DNA from: Streptococcus sp. D7B5
Lineage (GTDB): Bacteria; Bacillota; Bacilli; Lactobacillales; Streptococcaceae
Length of the DNA stretch: 64,000 nt
Assembly (NCBI RefSeq): GCF_029691405.1
Contig: NZ_CP121467.1
Location: 372,001-436,000 of the forward strand
Direction: 5' to 3'
Shown: positions 1 through 11,536 of the stretch, piece after piece
How the letters are laid out: every line of letters begins with the position of its first letter
How positions within the stretch are numbered: position 1 is the stretch's first letter
Position numbers and translations under genes: made by a program
The notes under the pieces: generated by a model
Seen by the model: only the letters and a program-made list of their open reading frames with translations
Told to the model about the DNA's origin: nothing
Databases searched by the model: none

Positions 1-1083
1 TTCTGGAAGACCACCAACATTGTGGTGTGATTTGATGGTTTGAGCAGTATCTGTACCAGACTCAATCACGTCAGTGTAAAGCGTTCCCTGAGCAAGGAAT
101 TTCACATCTTTGAGCTTGCTTGCTTCGTCATCGAAGACATAAACAAACTCGTTACCGATAATCTTCCGTTTTTGTTCAGGATCAGAAACACCTGCAAGTT
201 TATCAAGGAATCGTTTAGCAGCATCTGCCTTGACGATATTCAACCCAAACTTACCACCGAGCATGTCCATAACTTGGTCTGCTTCCCCTTTACGGAGAAG
301 ACCGTGGTCAACAAAGATACAGATCAATTGATCGCCGATTGCTTTCTGGAGAAGAACGCCAACGACAGAAGAGTCAACACCACCTGATAGGCCGAGAAGA
401 ACACGCTTGTCACCTACAGTTTCACGGATTTTTTTGATCTGCATATCGATGAAGTTGTCCATTGACCAGTCGCCTTTAGCCTGACAGATGTTAAGGGCAA
501 AGTTGCGAAGGATATCATTCCCGTATACAGAATGGCGAACTTCTGGGTGGAATTGGATACCATAGATGTGCTTGTCAGGGTTTTCAATAGCTGCATAAGG
601 ACAGTCAGCAGAAGTTCCAGTACGAACAAAATCAGCTGGAATCTCTGTAACAGCATCGCCATGGCTCATCAAAACAATCTGTTCTTCAGGAGTCCCTTCA
701 AAGAGGGCAGAAGTGGTATGGGTAAGTGGTGATTGGCCATACTCTCGGTTACCAGCATCACCTGCAGGGACAACTTTTCCTCCAAGTTTATGAGTTAAAA
801 GTTGCATACCATAGCATATTCCTAAAATTGGAATGCCAAGTTCAAAAATTTCTGGGTCAATATCAAATGAACCATCTTCGTATACAGAGTTTGGTCCACC
901 AGAGAGGATGATCCCTACAGGGTTAATCGCACGAACCTCTGCGGCTGAGATTTTATGACTTTTTAACTCTGAAAAAACACCAATTTCACGAATACGACGT
1001 GAAATCAGCTGGTTGTATTGGCTACCATAGTCCAGCACGATGATTTTTTCGACATCTTGCAAGTCAGTTGAAATGTTGCTCAT
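1..1083 (-). CDS. guaA: GMP synthase (glutamine-hydrolysing), C-terminus cut by window edge
   Basis: Catalyses XMP + Gln + ATP to GMP, the last step of guanine nucleotide synthesis, in the cytoplasm. Reading the minus strand from the ATG at 1083 gives about 361 residues: a class I glutamine amidotransferase domain with the nucleophile motif GICYGMQ and the GIQFHPE motif, followed by the ATP-pyrophosphatase P-loop [12 protein letters not shown]. The dimerisation domain lies beyond base 1. The start is supported by MSNIST..., typical for streptococcal GuaA, and a purine-rich AGGAAAAAG upstream. It is divergent from the GntR regulator, with 140 bp shared between them. No guanine riboswitch was recognised in that spacer. 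Identity is secure; only the 3' end is missing. Confidence 0.97.
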   Translation of the reverse strand, partial: MSNISTDLQDVEKIIVLDYGSQYNQLISRRIREIGVFSELKSHKISAAEVRAINPVGIILSGGPNSVYEDGSFDIDPEIFELGIPILGICYGMQLLTHKLGGKVVPAGDAGNREYGQSPLTHTTSALFEGTPEEQIVLMSHGDAVTEIPADFVRTGTSADCPYAAIENPDKHIYGIQFHPEVRHSVYGNDILRNFALNICQAKGDWSMDNFIDMQIKKIRETVGDKRVLLGLSGGVDSSVVGVLLQKAIGDQLICIFVDHGLLRKGEADQVMDMLGGKFGLNIVKADAAKRFLDKLAGVSDPEQKRKIIGNEFVYVFDDEASKLKDVKFLAQGTLYTDVIESGTDTAQTIKSHHNVGGLPE

Positions 1084-1164
1084 CTTTTTCCTTTCTCAAA
1101 AGAAATATCTTTTTCAATATTCTATCACAAATAGGGGCGAATTACCAACTAAACAAGGCAAAGT

Positions 1165-1194
1165 TTGACTTTTTCTTAGCAAATACGGTACAAT
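1165..1194 (+). promoter_or_regulatory. Promoter of the GntR regulator
   Basis: TTGACT at 1165-1170 and TACAAT at 1189-1194 are separated by 18 bp and lie 30 bp before the regulator start. Sequence match only. Confidence 0.6.
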
Positions 1195-1223
1195 GGAGAA
1201 AATAAAGAAAAGAAGTGAGAATC

Positions 1224-1922
1224 ATGTTACCAGCTTATATGAAAATCCACGATCAGATCAAGAAGGATATAGATGAGCATCATTGGAAAATCGGAGAGAG
1301 ACTTCCAAGTGAGCGAGATTTAGCTGAACAGTTTCAAGTTAGCCGGATGACATTACGTCAGGCTATCTCTCTCTTGGTTGAGGAAGGAGTTTTGGAGCGT
1401 CGTGTAGGAAGTGGAACCTTTGTCTCTAGCACTCGTGTCCAAGAAAAAATGCGGGGTACAACCAGTTTTACGGAGATTGTCAAATCTCAGGGGAAAGTTC
1501 CTTCTAGTCAACTCATTTCTTACAGAAGAACCATTCCAAATGAGCAAGAGGTCGCTAATCTAGGGATTGCTCCGACAGAGAATATTATCCGCATGGAACG
1601 GGTGCGTTACGCTGACCAAGTTCCACTAGTCTATGAAGTCGCATCTATTCCTGAGAAATTTATTAAGGATTTCAAAAAAGAAGAAATCACCAGTCATTTC
1701 TTCCATACCTTGCAGCAACATGGCTATCGGATTGGCAAATCCCAACAGACCATTTATGCGAGATTGGCTAAGGAAAAAATTGCTCACTATCTAGAAGTTG
1801 AAAAAGGGCATGCCATTTTAGCCTTGACTCAGGTCTCTTATCTTGAAGATGGGACGGCTTTCGAGTATGTAAAGAGTCAATACGTGGGCGAACGCTTTGA
1901 ATTTTATCTTGAAAATAACTAG
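1224..1922 (+). CDS. GntR family transcriptional regulator (HutC/UTRA type)
   Basis: A 232-residue repressor-like protein. The N-terminal winged helix-turn-helix (about residues 5-70) shows the GntR signature LPSERDLAEQFQVSRMTLRQ and the wing GSGTFV. Residues about 90-230 form a UTRA effector-binding domain, as in regulators of sugar or amino-sugar catabolism. ATG 1224 is preferred over the in-frame GTG at 1215 because AGAAGTGAG sits just ahead of it. It is divergent from guaA and followed by a weak terminator, so it appears monocistronic. The ligand and targets cannot be told from sequence. Confidence 0.88.
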   Translation: MLPAYMKIHDQIKKDIDEHHWKIGERLPSERDLAEQFQVSRMTLRQAISLLVEEGVLERRVGSGTFVSSTRVQEKMRGTTSFTEIVKSQGKVPSSQLISYRRTIPNEQEVANLGIAPTENIIRMERVRYADQVPLVYEVASIPEKFIKDFKKEEITSHFFHTLQQHGYRIGKSQQTIYARLAKEKIAHYLEVEKGHAILALTQVSYLEDGTAFEYVKSQYVGERFEFYLENN

Positions 1923-1943
1923 TCTAGAAAGGCTAGTTTTTTG
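1917..1943 (+). terminator. Weak intrinsic terminator after the GntR gene
   Basis: A short stem AACTAG (1917-1922) pairs with CTAGTT (1933-1938) and runs into a T-rich stretch. It overlaps the stop codon. Confidence 0.5.
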
Positions 1944-1985
1944 TTTTCTTAAAAGATTAGAATTGTCAAAACAATCTGTCTAGGC

Positions 1986-2014
1986 TTGATTTTATTGCTT
2001 ATTTACTATAAAAT
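1986..2014 (+). promoter_or_regulatory. Promoter of the U32 gene
   Basis: TTGATT at 1986-1991 and TAAAAT at 2009-2014, 17 bp apart, 46 bp ahead of the U32 start codon. Confidence 0.5.
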
Positions 2015-2059
2015 GAGAAGGAAAAACGTCAAACTTTTATATTGCAAATAGGAGAAGAA

Positions 2060-3346
2060 ATGACAAAAACATTAAAACGTCCTGAGGTTTTATCACCTGC
2101 AGGGACTTTAGAGAAGCTGAAAGTAGCTGTTCAATATGGTGCGGACGCAGTCTTCATCGGTGGACAGGCCTATGGTCTTCGTAGCCGTGCAGGAAACTTC
2201 ACCTTTGAACAGATGGAAGAAGGCGTGCAGTTTGCTGCTAAGTACGGTGCCAAGGTCTATGTGGCTGCTAACATGGTTATGCACGAAGGAAACGAAGCTG
2301 GTGCTGGAGAATGGTTCCGTAAGTTGCGTGACATCGGGATTGCCGCAGTTATCGTGTCAGATCCAGCCTTGATTATGATTGCAGCAACCGAAGCACCAGG
2401 TCTTGAAATCCACCTTTCAACCCAAGCTAGTGCGACCAACTATGAAACTTTAGAGTTCTGGAAAGAACTTGGTCTAACTCGCGTGGTTTTGGCCCGTGAA
2501 GTTTCAATGGAAGAATTGGCAGAGATTCGCAAACGTACTGATGTAGAAATTGAAGCCTTTGTCCATGGAGCCATGTGTATTTCTTACTCAGGTCGCTGTA
2601 CGTTATCAAACCACATGAGTATGCGTGATGCCAACCGTGGGGGCTGTTCTCAGTCTTGTCGTTGGAAATACGATCTTTATGACATGCCTTTTGGTCAAGA
2701 ACGTAAGAGTCTGAAAGGTGAAATTCCAGAAGAATTTTCGATGTCAGCCGTTGACATGTCCATGATTGACCATATTCCAGATATGATCGAAAACGGTGTA
2801 GACAGTCTCAAGATTGAAGGTCGTATGAAGTCGATCCACTATGTTTCAACTGTGACCAACTGTTACAAGGCGGCTGTAGATGCTTATCTCGAAAGTCCCG
2901 AGAAATTTGAAGCCATCAAACAGGACTTGGTAGACGAGATGTGGAAGGTTGCCCAACGTGAATTGGCAACAGGTTTCTACTACGGTACACCGTCTGAAAA
3001 CGAACAGTTGTTTGGCGCTCGTCGTAAAATTCCTGAATACAAGTTTGTCGCTGAAGTGGTTTCGTATGATGATGCGACTCAAACGGCAACCATTCGTCAA
3101 CGGAATGTTATCAATGAAGGAGACCAAGTTGAGTTTTACGGACCAGGTTTCCGACATTTTGAAACTTATATCGAAGATCTTCATGATGCCAAGGGCAATA
3201 AAATAGACCGTGCTCCAAATCCAATGGAACTCTTGACAATCAAGGTTCCACAACCTGTTCAAGCAGGGGATATGGTCCGCGCTCTCAAGGAAGGGCTCAT
3301 CAACCTCTATAAGGAAGACGGGACAAGTGTTACAGTTCGTGCCTAG
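2060..3346 (+). CDS. trhP: Peptidase U32 family protein, probable tRNA U34 hydroxylase (TrhP type)
   Basis: A 428-residue protein with the U32 signature: EAFVHGAMCISYSGRC (about residues 168-183) followed by the conserved cysteines of GGCSQSCRW, which in the family bind an Fe-S cluster. In Bacillus and E. coli, U32 proteins of this group (TrhP/YegQ/YrrO) make 5-hydroxyuridine at tRNA position 34 from prephenate-dependent chemistry; protease activity is doubtful. The N-terminal half is a TIM-barrel type, and the C-terminal 80 residues form the collagenase-like beta domain. ATG 2060 is chosen over an upstream TTG because AGGAGAAG precedes it. A CHY zinc-finger gene follows 14 bp later, probably in one transcript. 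Confidence 0.85.
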   Translation: MTKTLKRPEVLSPAGTLEKLKVAVQYGADAVFIGGQAYGLRSRAGNFTFEQMEEGVQFAAKYGAKVYVAANMVMHEGNEAGAGEWFRKLRDIGIAAVIVSDPALIMIAATEAPGLEIHLSTQASATNYETLEFWKELGLTRVVLAREVSMEELAEIRKRTDVEIEAFVHGAMCISYSGRCTLSNHMSMRDANRGGCSQSCRWKYDLYDMPFGQERKSLKGEIPEEFSMSAVDMSMIDHIPDMIENGVDSLKIEGRMKSIHYVSTVTNCYKAAVDAYLESPEKFEAIKQDLVDEMWKVAQRELATGFYYGTPSENEQLFGARRKIPEYKFVAEVVSYDDATQTATIRQRNVINEGDQVEFYGPGFRHFETYIEDLHDAKGNKIDRAPNPMELLTIKVPQPVQAGDMVRALKEGLINLYKEDGTSVTVRA

Positions 3347-3360
3347 ATAAGGAAAAGGGA

Positions 3361-3672
3361 ATGATACAAGCTCAAGGTTTATTGGTAGATGATGAAAGCA
3401 GATGTGTTCATTATCATAGTGAAAAGGATATTGTTTCACTCCAATGTTATGAATGCAAAAAATACTACGCATGCTATCAGTGTCACAATACTATGGAGAC
3501 ACATGTTTTTTCTCCCTATCCCTTGGCGCTTTTTGAGGATCGACCAATCTTATGTGGGGGTTGTAAGAGGACAATGACTTTCCAAGAATACCAAAAACAG
3601 ATGGCTTGTCCTTACTGCAGTGCACCATTTAATCCAGGTTGTAAACAACACTATTCCTACTATTTTAAATAA
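3361..3672 (+). CDS. CHY zinc-finger family protein
   Basis: A 103-residue cytoplasmic protein rich in Cys and His: CVHYHSEKD, CYECKKYYACYQCH, CGGCK, CPYC and CKQH. This is the CHY-type zinc-binding pattern, enough to hold two or three zinc ions. Its bacterial function is unknown. It lies 14 bp downstream of the U32 gene and ends in a clear terminator, so the two probably form an operon. A link to the Fe-S/tRNA role of its neighbour is only conjecture. Confidence 0.82.
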   Translation: MIQAQGLLVDDESRCVHYHSEKDIVSLQCYECKKYYACYQCHNTMETHVFSPYPLALFEDRPILCGGCKRTMTFQEYQKQMACPYCSAPFNPGCKQHYSYYFK

Positions 3673-3681
3673 AATGAATCG

Positions 3682-3706
3682 ATCCAAGTTCTTAACTTGG
3701 ATTTTT
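3682..3706 (+). terminator. Intrinsic terminator after the CHY zinc-finger gene
   Basis: Perfect 9-bp stem ATCCAAGTT / AACTTGGAT with a 3-nt loop, followed by TTTT. Confidence 0.88.
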
Positions 3707-3812
3707 CAGTTTGTTTCAGAAAATAGAGTAAAATCAAGAAAAATTCGCAATCTAAAATGGAAAAACTTTCTATAGAATGGGGTAAAAACAGCAAAAATAG
3801 AAATAAATCATA

Positions 3813-3868
3813 TGAAACGCTTTCAATGTTAGTAAAAAGTTGACAAAAACAAATTTTAGGACTAAACT
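3813..3868 (+). promoter_or_regulatory. atp operon promoter with upstream cre-like palindrome
   Basis: TTGACA at 3840-3845 and TAAACT at 3863-3868 have a 17-bp spacer and lie 35 bp before atpE. The palindrome TGAAACGCTTTCA at 3813-3825 sits 14 bp upstream of the -35. It resembles a catabolite-responsive element but is one base short of the usual spacing. Confidence 0.72.
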
Positions 3869-3903
3869 AAGGAAGTAAATTTAAATAAAAAGGAGAATTC
3901 ATC

Positions 3904-4104
3904 ATGAATTTAACATTTTTCGGTCTATGTCTTGCCTGTATGGGTGTATCCCTTGCAGAAGGATTTTTGATGAACGGTTTGTTCAAGTCTGCAGCACGCC
4001 AACCAGACATCATCCCACAATTGCGTAGTTTGATGATCATGGGGATTGCCTTTATCGAAGGAACATTCTTTGTAACCTTGGCGATGTCATTTGTCATTAA
4101 ATAG
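3904..4104 (+). CDS. atpE: F-type ATP synthase subunit c
   Basis: The 66-residue proteolipid that forms the Fo rotor ring. Two membrane helices (about 3-25 and 43-65) flank the polar loop ARQPD. The ion-binding carboxylate is Glu52 in FIEGTFF, the streptococcal pattern. In acid-tolerant streptococci this enzyme works mainly as a proton-extruding ATPase. SD AGGAGA lies 7 bp before the ATG. It is the first gene of the operon, the usual streptococcal order, with subunit c before a. Gly20, Met23 and Ala49, positions linked to optochin response in pneumococcus, are kept; 45 and 48 are Ile here. Confidence 0.97.
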   Translation: MNLTFFGLCLACMGVSLAEGFLMNGLFKSAARQPDIIPQLRSLMIMGIAFIEGTFFVTLAMSFVIK

Positions 4105-4136
4105 ACAACTCTATTTAGAAATGGAGGTGTCAAACC

Positions 4137-4853
4137 ATGGAAGAAAGTTTGAATCCAACCGTTAATATTGGACCAATATCCTTTGATTTGACCCTGCTTG
4201 CCATGTCTCTTGTAACTGTTTTGATGGTTTTTGCCTTTGTCTACTGGGCAAGTCGTAAAATGACCATCCGTCCAAAGGGCAAACAAAATGCTCTTGAGAT
4301 GATTTACGACTTTGTGATTGGTTTTACCAAACCAAACATTGGAGAATCATACATCAAGGATTATTCCTTATTTCTGTTTTCTCTATTTCTGTTTATCTTG
4401 GTTGCCAATAATATCGGCTTAATGGCAAAAGTACAAACAACAAACGGTTATAACTTGTGGACTTCCCCAACAGCCAACCTTGGATACGATTTATCCCTAT
4501 CATTCTTGATCACTTTGATCGCCCATGTAGAAGGAGTTCGTCGTAGAGGCGTTAAAGAATATTTGAGAGCATTTGTTACACCTGGCTTTATGACTCCGAT
4601 GAACATTTTAGAAGAGTTCACCAATTTTGCTTCCTTGGCGATTCGGATCTACGGAAATATTTTTGCCGGTGAGGTCTTAGCTGGATTGCTATTAGCCTTG
4701 TCACAAAATGCTTTGTATTGGTATCCTTTTGCCTTTATCGCAAACATGTTATGGACAGCCTTTTCGATTTTCATTTCATGTATTCAAGCCTATGTCTTTA
4801 CCATGTTGTCATCGATGTACATTGGTAAGAAGATAAATGCTGGGGAAGAGTAA
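4137..4853 (+). CDS. atpB: F-type ATP synthase subunit a
   Basis: A 238-residue membrane stator protein that forms the two proton half-channels against the c ring. It shows five to six hydrophobic segments. The essential Arg is in the fourth-helix motif [16 protein letters not shown] (about residues 163-178). A Trp in MLWTAFSIF near residue 206 matches the site where optochin-resistance changes occur in pneumococcal subunit a. SD GGAGGT precedes ATG 4137. It lies 32 bp after atpE and 18 bp before atpF. Confidence 0.97.
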   Translation: MEESLNPTVNIGPISFDLTLLAMSLVTVLMVFAFVYWASRKMTIRPKGKQNALEMIYDFVIGFTKPNIGESYIKDYSLFLFSLFLFILVANNIGLMAKVQTTNGYNLWTSPTANLGYDLSLSFLITLIAHVEGVRRRGVKEYLRAFVTPGFMTPMNILEEFTNFASLAIRIYGNIFAGEVLAGLLLALSQNALYWYPFAFIANMLWTAFSIFISCIQAYVFTMLSSMYIGKKINAGEE

Positions 4854-4871
4854 GTAGAGGAGGATTAGAAG

Positions 4872-5365
4872 ATGGATTTAACTATTAGTACCATTATTGG
4901 TGACTTTATTCTTATCGCTGGTTCCTTCCTTTTATTAATTTTTTTAGTGAAAAAATATGCCTGGGGAAATCTTACCAATATTTTAGATGAACGTGCTGAA
5001 AAAATTTCTTCAGATATTGACGGAGCAGAAGCTGCCCGTAAGAAGGCCGAAGAACTCGCTAGCAAACGTGAAGCTGAGTTGGCAGGTAGCCGTTCGGAAG
5101 CTAAGACAATTATCGAGAATGCAAAGGAAACAGCTGAGAAAAGTAGAGCTGACATCTTGGCTGAGGCGAAACTGGAAGCAGGACGCTTGAAAGAAAAAGC
5201 TAACCAAGAAATTGCTCAAAATAAAGCGGAAGCTTTACAAAGCGTTAAGGGTGAGGTAGCAGATTTGACGATTAGTCTCGCTGGTAAAATCATCTCACAA
5301 AACCTTGACGGACAAGCCCATAAAGAACTCATTGATCAGTACATCGATCAGCTAGGAGAAGCTTA

Positions 5366-5366
<1 letters not shown>
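4872..5366 (+). CDS. atpF: F-type ATP synthase subunit b
   Basis: A 164-residue peripheral stalk subunit: one N-terminal membrane helix (about residues 6-26) and then a long Ala/Lys/Glu-rich coiled coil (about 35-140) that dimerises and reaches delta on top of F1. SD GAGGAGG lies upstream of ATG 4872. Its stop overlaps the atpH start by one base (TAATG), which suggests translational coupling. Confidence 0.96.
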
Positions 5367-7422
<2,056 letters not shown>

Positions 7423-7437
7423 GAATAGAGGTGTCAG

Positions 7438-8316
7438 ATGGCAGTATCTCTAAATGATATTAAAACAAAAATCGCCTCAACAAAAAATACTAGTCAAATC
7501 ACTAATGCCATGCAAATGGTATCGGCTGCCAAGTTAGGTCGCTCTGAAGAAGCAGCACGCAATTTTCAAGTTTATGCTCAGAAGGTTCGTAAGCTTTTGA
7601 CGGATATTCTACATGGTAACGGATCTGGTGGCTCTACCAATCCAATGCTCATTAGTCGTCCAGTTAAGAAAACAGGCTATATCGTTATTACTTCAGACCG
7701 TGGCTTGGTTGGAGGTTATAATGCTTCCATCCTTAAAGCTGTGATGGAGCTGAAAGAAGAATATCATCCAGATGGTAAAGATTTTGAGATAATCTGTATT
7801 GGTGGTATGGGAGCTGATTTCTTTAAGGCTCGTGGTATTCAGCCAATCTATGAACTACGTGGCTTGGCAGATCAACCCAGTTTTGATGAAGTTCGTAAAA
7901 TTATTTCAAAAACGATTGAGATGTACCAAAACGAACTTTTTGATGAATTGTACGTCTGCTACAACCATCATGTCAATACTCTCACAAGTCAAATGCGTGT
8001 GGAACAAATGCTTCCGATTGTTGACTTGGATCCAAATGAAGCAGATGAAGAGTATAGCTTGACCTTTGAGTTAGAAACGAGCCGTGATGAGATTCTAGAG
8101 CAGTTGTTGCCACAGTATGCCGAAAGTATGATTTACGGGGCTATTATCGATGCCAAGACAGCTGAAAATGCTGCAGGTATGACCGCCATGCAAACGGCGA
8201 CCGATAATGCTAAGAAGGTCATCAATGATTTGACAATCCAGTATAACCGTGCTAGACAGGCGGCGATTACACAAGAAATTACAGAAATCGTAGCGGGGGC
8301 TAGTGCCTTAGAATAA
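7438..8316 (+). CDS. atpG: F-type ATP synthase subunit gamma
   Basis: The 292-residue central shaft that rotates inside alpha3beta3. N- and C-terminal helices ([20 protein letters not shown] and the segment ending [13 protein letters not shown]) form the antiparallel coiled coil. The middle Rossmann-like part contains [20 protein letters not shown] precedes ATG 7438. Instead of running straight into atpD, it is followed by a 192-bp gap holding a BOX element. Confidence 0.97.
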   Translation: MAVSLNDIKTKIASTKNTSQITNAMQMVSAAKLGRSEEAARNFQVYAQKVRKLLTDILHGNGSGGSTNPMLISRPVKKTGYIVITSDRGLVGGYNASILKAVMELKEEYHPDGKDFEIICIGGMGADFFKARGIQPIYELRGLADQPSFDEVRKIISKTIEMYQNELFDELYVCYNHHVNTLTSQMRVEQMLPIVDLDPNEADEEYSLTFELETSRDEILEQLLPQYAESMIYGAIIDAKTAENAAGMTAMQTATDNAKKVINDLTIQYNRARQAAITQEITEIVAGASALE

Positions 8317-8347
8317 GGCTCTAGTCCAGCTCGTATGAAAATGAACT

Positions 8348-8453
8348 TATACTCAATGAAAATCAAAGAGCAAACTAGGAAGCTAGCCGCAGGCTGTACT
8401 TGAGTACGGTAAGGCGACGCTGACGTGGTTTGAATTTGATTTTCGAAGAGTAT
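8348..8453 (-). repeat. BOX element (A-C form, no boxB) between atpG and atpD
   Basis: A 106-bp element read on the minus strand: it begins at the right with ATACTCTTCGAAAATC (boxA) and ends at the left with CTTTGATTTTCATTGAGTAT (boxC). The middle boxB module present in the 18.6-kb copy is absent here, leaving a short TGTACTTGAGTAC joint. BOX elements are small non-autonomous repeats of pneumococcus and relatives that fold as RNA and can change neighbouring expression. This copy lies within the atp transcript, 31 bp after atpG and 55 bp before atpD. Confidence 0.93.
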
Positions 8454-8499
8454 TAGGACCTAGTTGAGCTAGGAACCGACAGTATCTTATATAGAATAG

Positions 8500-9915
<1,416 letters not shown>

Positions 9916-9925
9916 GAGGTGATCT

Positions 9926-10345
9926 ATGGCTCATTTAACTGTCCAGATCGTGACACCAGATGGCCTCGTCTATGATCACCATGCCAGCTTTGTATCGGTA
10001 CGAACTCTGGATGGTGAGATGGGGATCTTGCCACGACATGAAAATATGATTGCGGTTTTAGCGGTTGATGAAGTGAAGGTAAAACGTATCGATGATGATA
10101 CTCATGTGAACTGGATTGCAGTGAACGGAGGAATTATCGAGATTGCTAATGATATCATTACTATTGTAGCAGACTCAGCAGAGCGTGCTCGTGATATTGA
10201 TATCAGTCGGGCAGAACGTGCGAAACTTCGCGCTGAACGAGAAATCGAAGAAGCCCATGACAAGCACTTGATTGACCAAGAACGTCGCGCAAAAATCGCA
10301 TTGCAACGTGCTATCAACCGTATCAATGTCGGAAATAGACTATAA
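9926..10345 (+). CDS. atpC: F-type ATP synthase subunit epsilon
   Basis: A 139-residue regulatory subunit: N-terminal beta-sandwich (about 1-85, with [14 protein letters not shown]) that docks on gamma and the c ring, and a C-terminal two-helix hairpin rich in Arg/Glu (about 90-139) that can inhibit ATP hydrolysis. The start overlaps a GAGGTGATC SD region. It is the last gene of the operon and ends inside the terminator. Confidence 0.96.
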   Translation: MAHLTVQIVTPDGLVYDHHASFVSVRTLDGEMGILPRHENMIAVLAVDEVKVKRIDDDTHVNWIAVNGGIIEIANDIITIVADSAERARDIDISRAERAKLRAEREIEEAHDKHLIDQERRAKIALQRAINRINVGNRL

Positions 10346-10380
10346 AAAAATGAACTTGAAACTCAAGTTCATTTTTTTTT
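10345..10380. terminator. Bidirectional terminator between atpC and the lactonase gene
   Basis: Stem ATGAACTTGA / TCAAGTTCAT with loop AAC, flanked by a run of A on the left and T on the right. It can therefore end both the atp transcript and the convergent minus-strand gene. Confidence 0.92.
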
Positions 10381-11392
10381 AATGTGGGAAGTTGATGCAG
10401 ACTGCTTCAGGGACATGGAAGTCGTTAGAAAGCTCTGCAAGACGACCACTTTTAGGATTGCGCTTAAAGACGGTTGCGTTATCAGAATCTTGATGAACAG
10501 CAATGAGAAACTCTTGATCAGGACTCAGGTCGAAATCACGTGGATTTTTACCATGGCTTGGTACAATCTCTAATAATTCCAAGCTACCATCAGCGAGGAT
10601 TGTATAGACCGCAATGGAATCATGACCTCGGTTGGATGCGTAGAGGTATTTGCCATCTTTTGAAAGACGAATGGCAGCAGTAGCATTAAAGCCTTCGTAT
10701 CCATCTGGTAAGGTTGAAATAACTTGCATGCGTTCAAATTCACCAACTCCATCATAAATCAAGACCTCTATCGTGCTATTAAGTTCGCAGATGAGATAGG
10801 CAATCTTATAGTGGTGGTGGAAAACGATGTGGCGTGCACCTGCTCCAGCTTGGCTGTGATAAGTATAGAGTTTACTTAGTTTTCCTTCTGGACTAACATC
10901 GTAGGTTGTTACTTCATCTGTTCCTAGATCACAAGTGACGAGGTACTGGTCAGGTGTTAGATCTGTAAAGTGTACATGTGGGGAAGTTTGGTTTTCATGA
11001 GGACCTTGTCCACTATGCTGATCTAGATCCGTTTGGATGAGGCTACCATCTGCTTGACGTTTATAAACCAGAACTTGACCTTTATGATAGTTGGCCCCAT
11101 AAACGAGACCACGCTTTTCATCCACTGCCACATAACAATGGGGAGCGCCTTCTTCAACCACATGATTTAGCAAAGCGCCATCTGTCTTATATGCAGCGAT
11201 TCCACCTAAGCCATCCTGACTCCCTACAGTGTATAAGTGTTGCTGTTGGTCAAAGGCAAGGTAGGTTGGACTTGGTTCAGCAGCAAAGAGTTCTAGATTT
11301 TCAAGCTGGCCTGTTTCTGTATCAAAATCTGCCTTGTAAATCCCTTTAGATAAGCGACGAGTGTAAGTTCCAAAATAAACAGTTTCTTTCAT
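10379..11392 (-). CDS. Beta-propeller lactonase family protein (6-phosphogluconolactonase type)
   Basis: A 337-residue protein of the YbhE/Pgl lactonase family, a seven-bladed propeller without signal peptide, hence cytoplasmic. Family repeats are visible: YFGTYTRR at the N-terminus, SPHVHFTDLTPDQ, RHIVFHHH, LYASNRGHDSIAVY and NPRDFDLSPDQEF. A role in hydrolysing 6-phosphogluconolactone in the pentose phosphate pathway is the family assignment, but many Gram-positive members are untested. ATG 11392 is chosen because the SD AAGAGGT is at a proper distance only from it; two further upstream ATGs lie on or before the SD. It is convergent with atpC. Confidence 0.85.
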   Translation of the reverse strand: MKETVYFGTYTRRLSKGIYKADFDTETGQLENLELFAAEPSPTYLAFDQQQHLYTVGSQDGLGGIAAYKTDGALLNHVVEEGAPHCYVAVDEKRGLVYGANYHKGQVLVYKRQADGSLIQTDLDQHSGQGPHENQTSPHVHFTDLTPDQYLVTCDLGTDEVTTYDVSPEGKLSKLYTYHSQAGAGARHIVFHHHYKIAYLICELNSTIEVLIYDGVGEFERMQVISTLPDGYEGFNATAAIRLSKDGKYLYASNRGHDSIAVYTILADGSLELLEIVPSHGKNPRDFDLSPDQEFLIAVHQDSDNATVFKRNPKSGRLAELSNDFHVPEAVCINFPH

Positions 11393-11501
11393 GTCCATAC
11401 CTCTTAATAATGATAAGTTCATTATACCACAAAATGGCAGTCATGAAGCACTAGATTCATCCATGTAAGCACTTTAAAAAAGAGTTATTTTAGTCTAAAA
11501 A

Positions 11502-11510
11502 TGGTATAAT
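11502..11510 (+). promoter_or_regulatory. Extended -10 promoter of the PerM-type gene
   Basis: TGGTATAAT at 11502-11510, an extended -10 box 26 bp before ATG 11537. No good -35 is visible. Confidence 0.6.
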
Positions 11511-11536
11511 GAGAGAATGACAGAAAGGATGTATTT

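Noticed and set aside
8348-8453. Insertion sequence remnant in the atp operon
   Set aside because: Both ends match the BOX copy at 18.6 kb; no transposase fragment or target duplication was seen.
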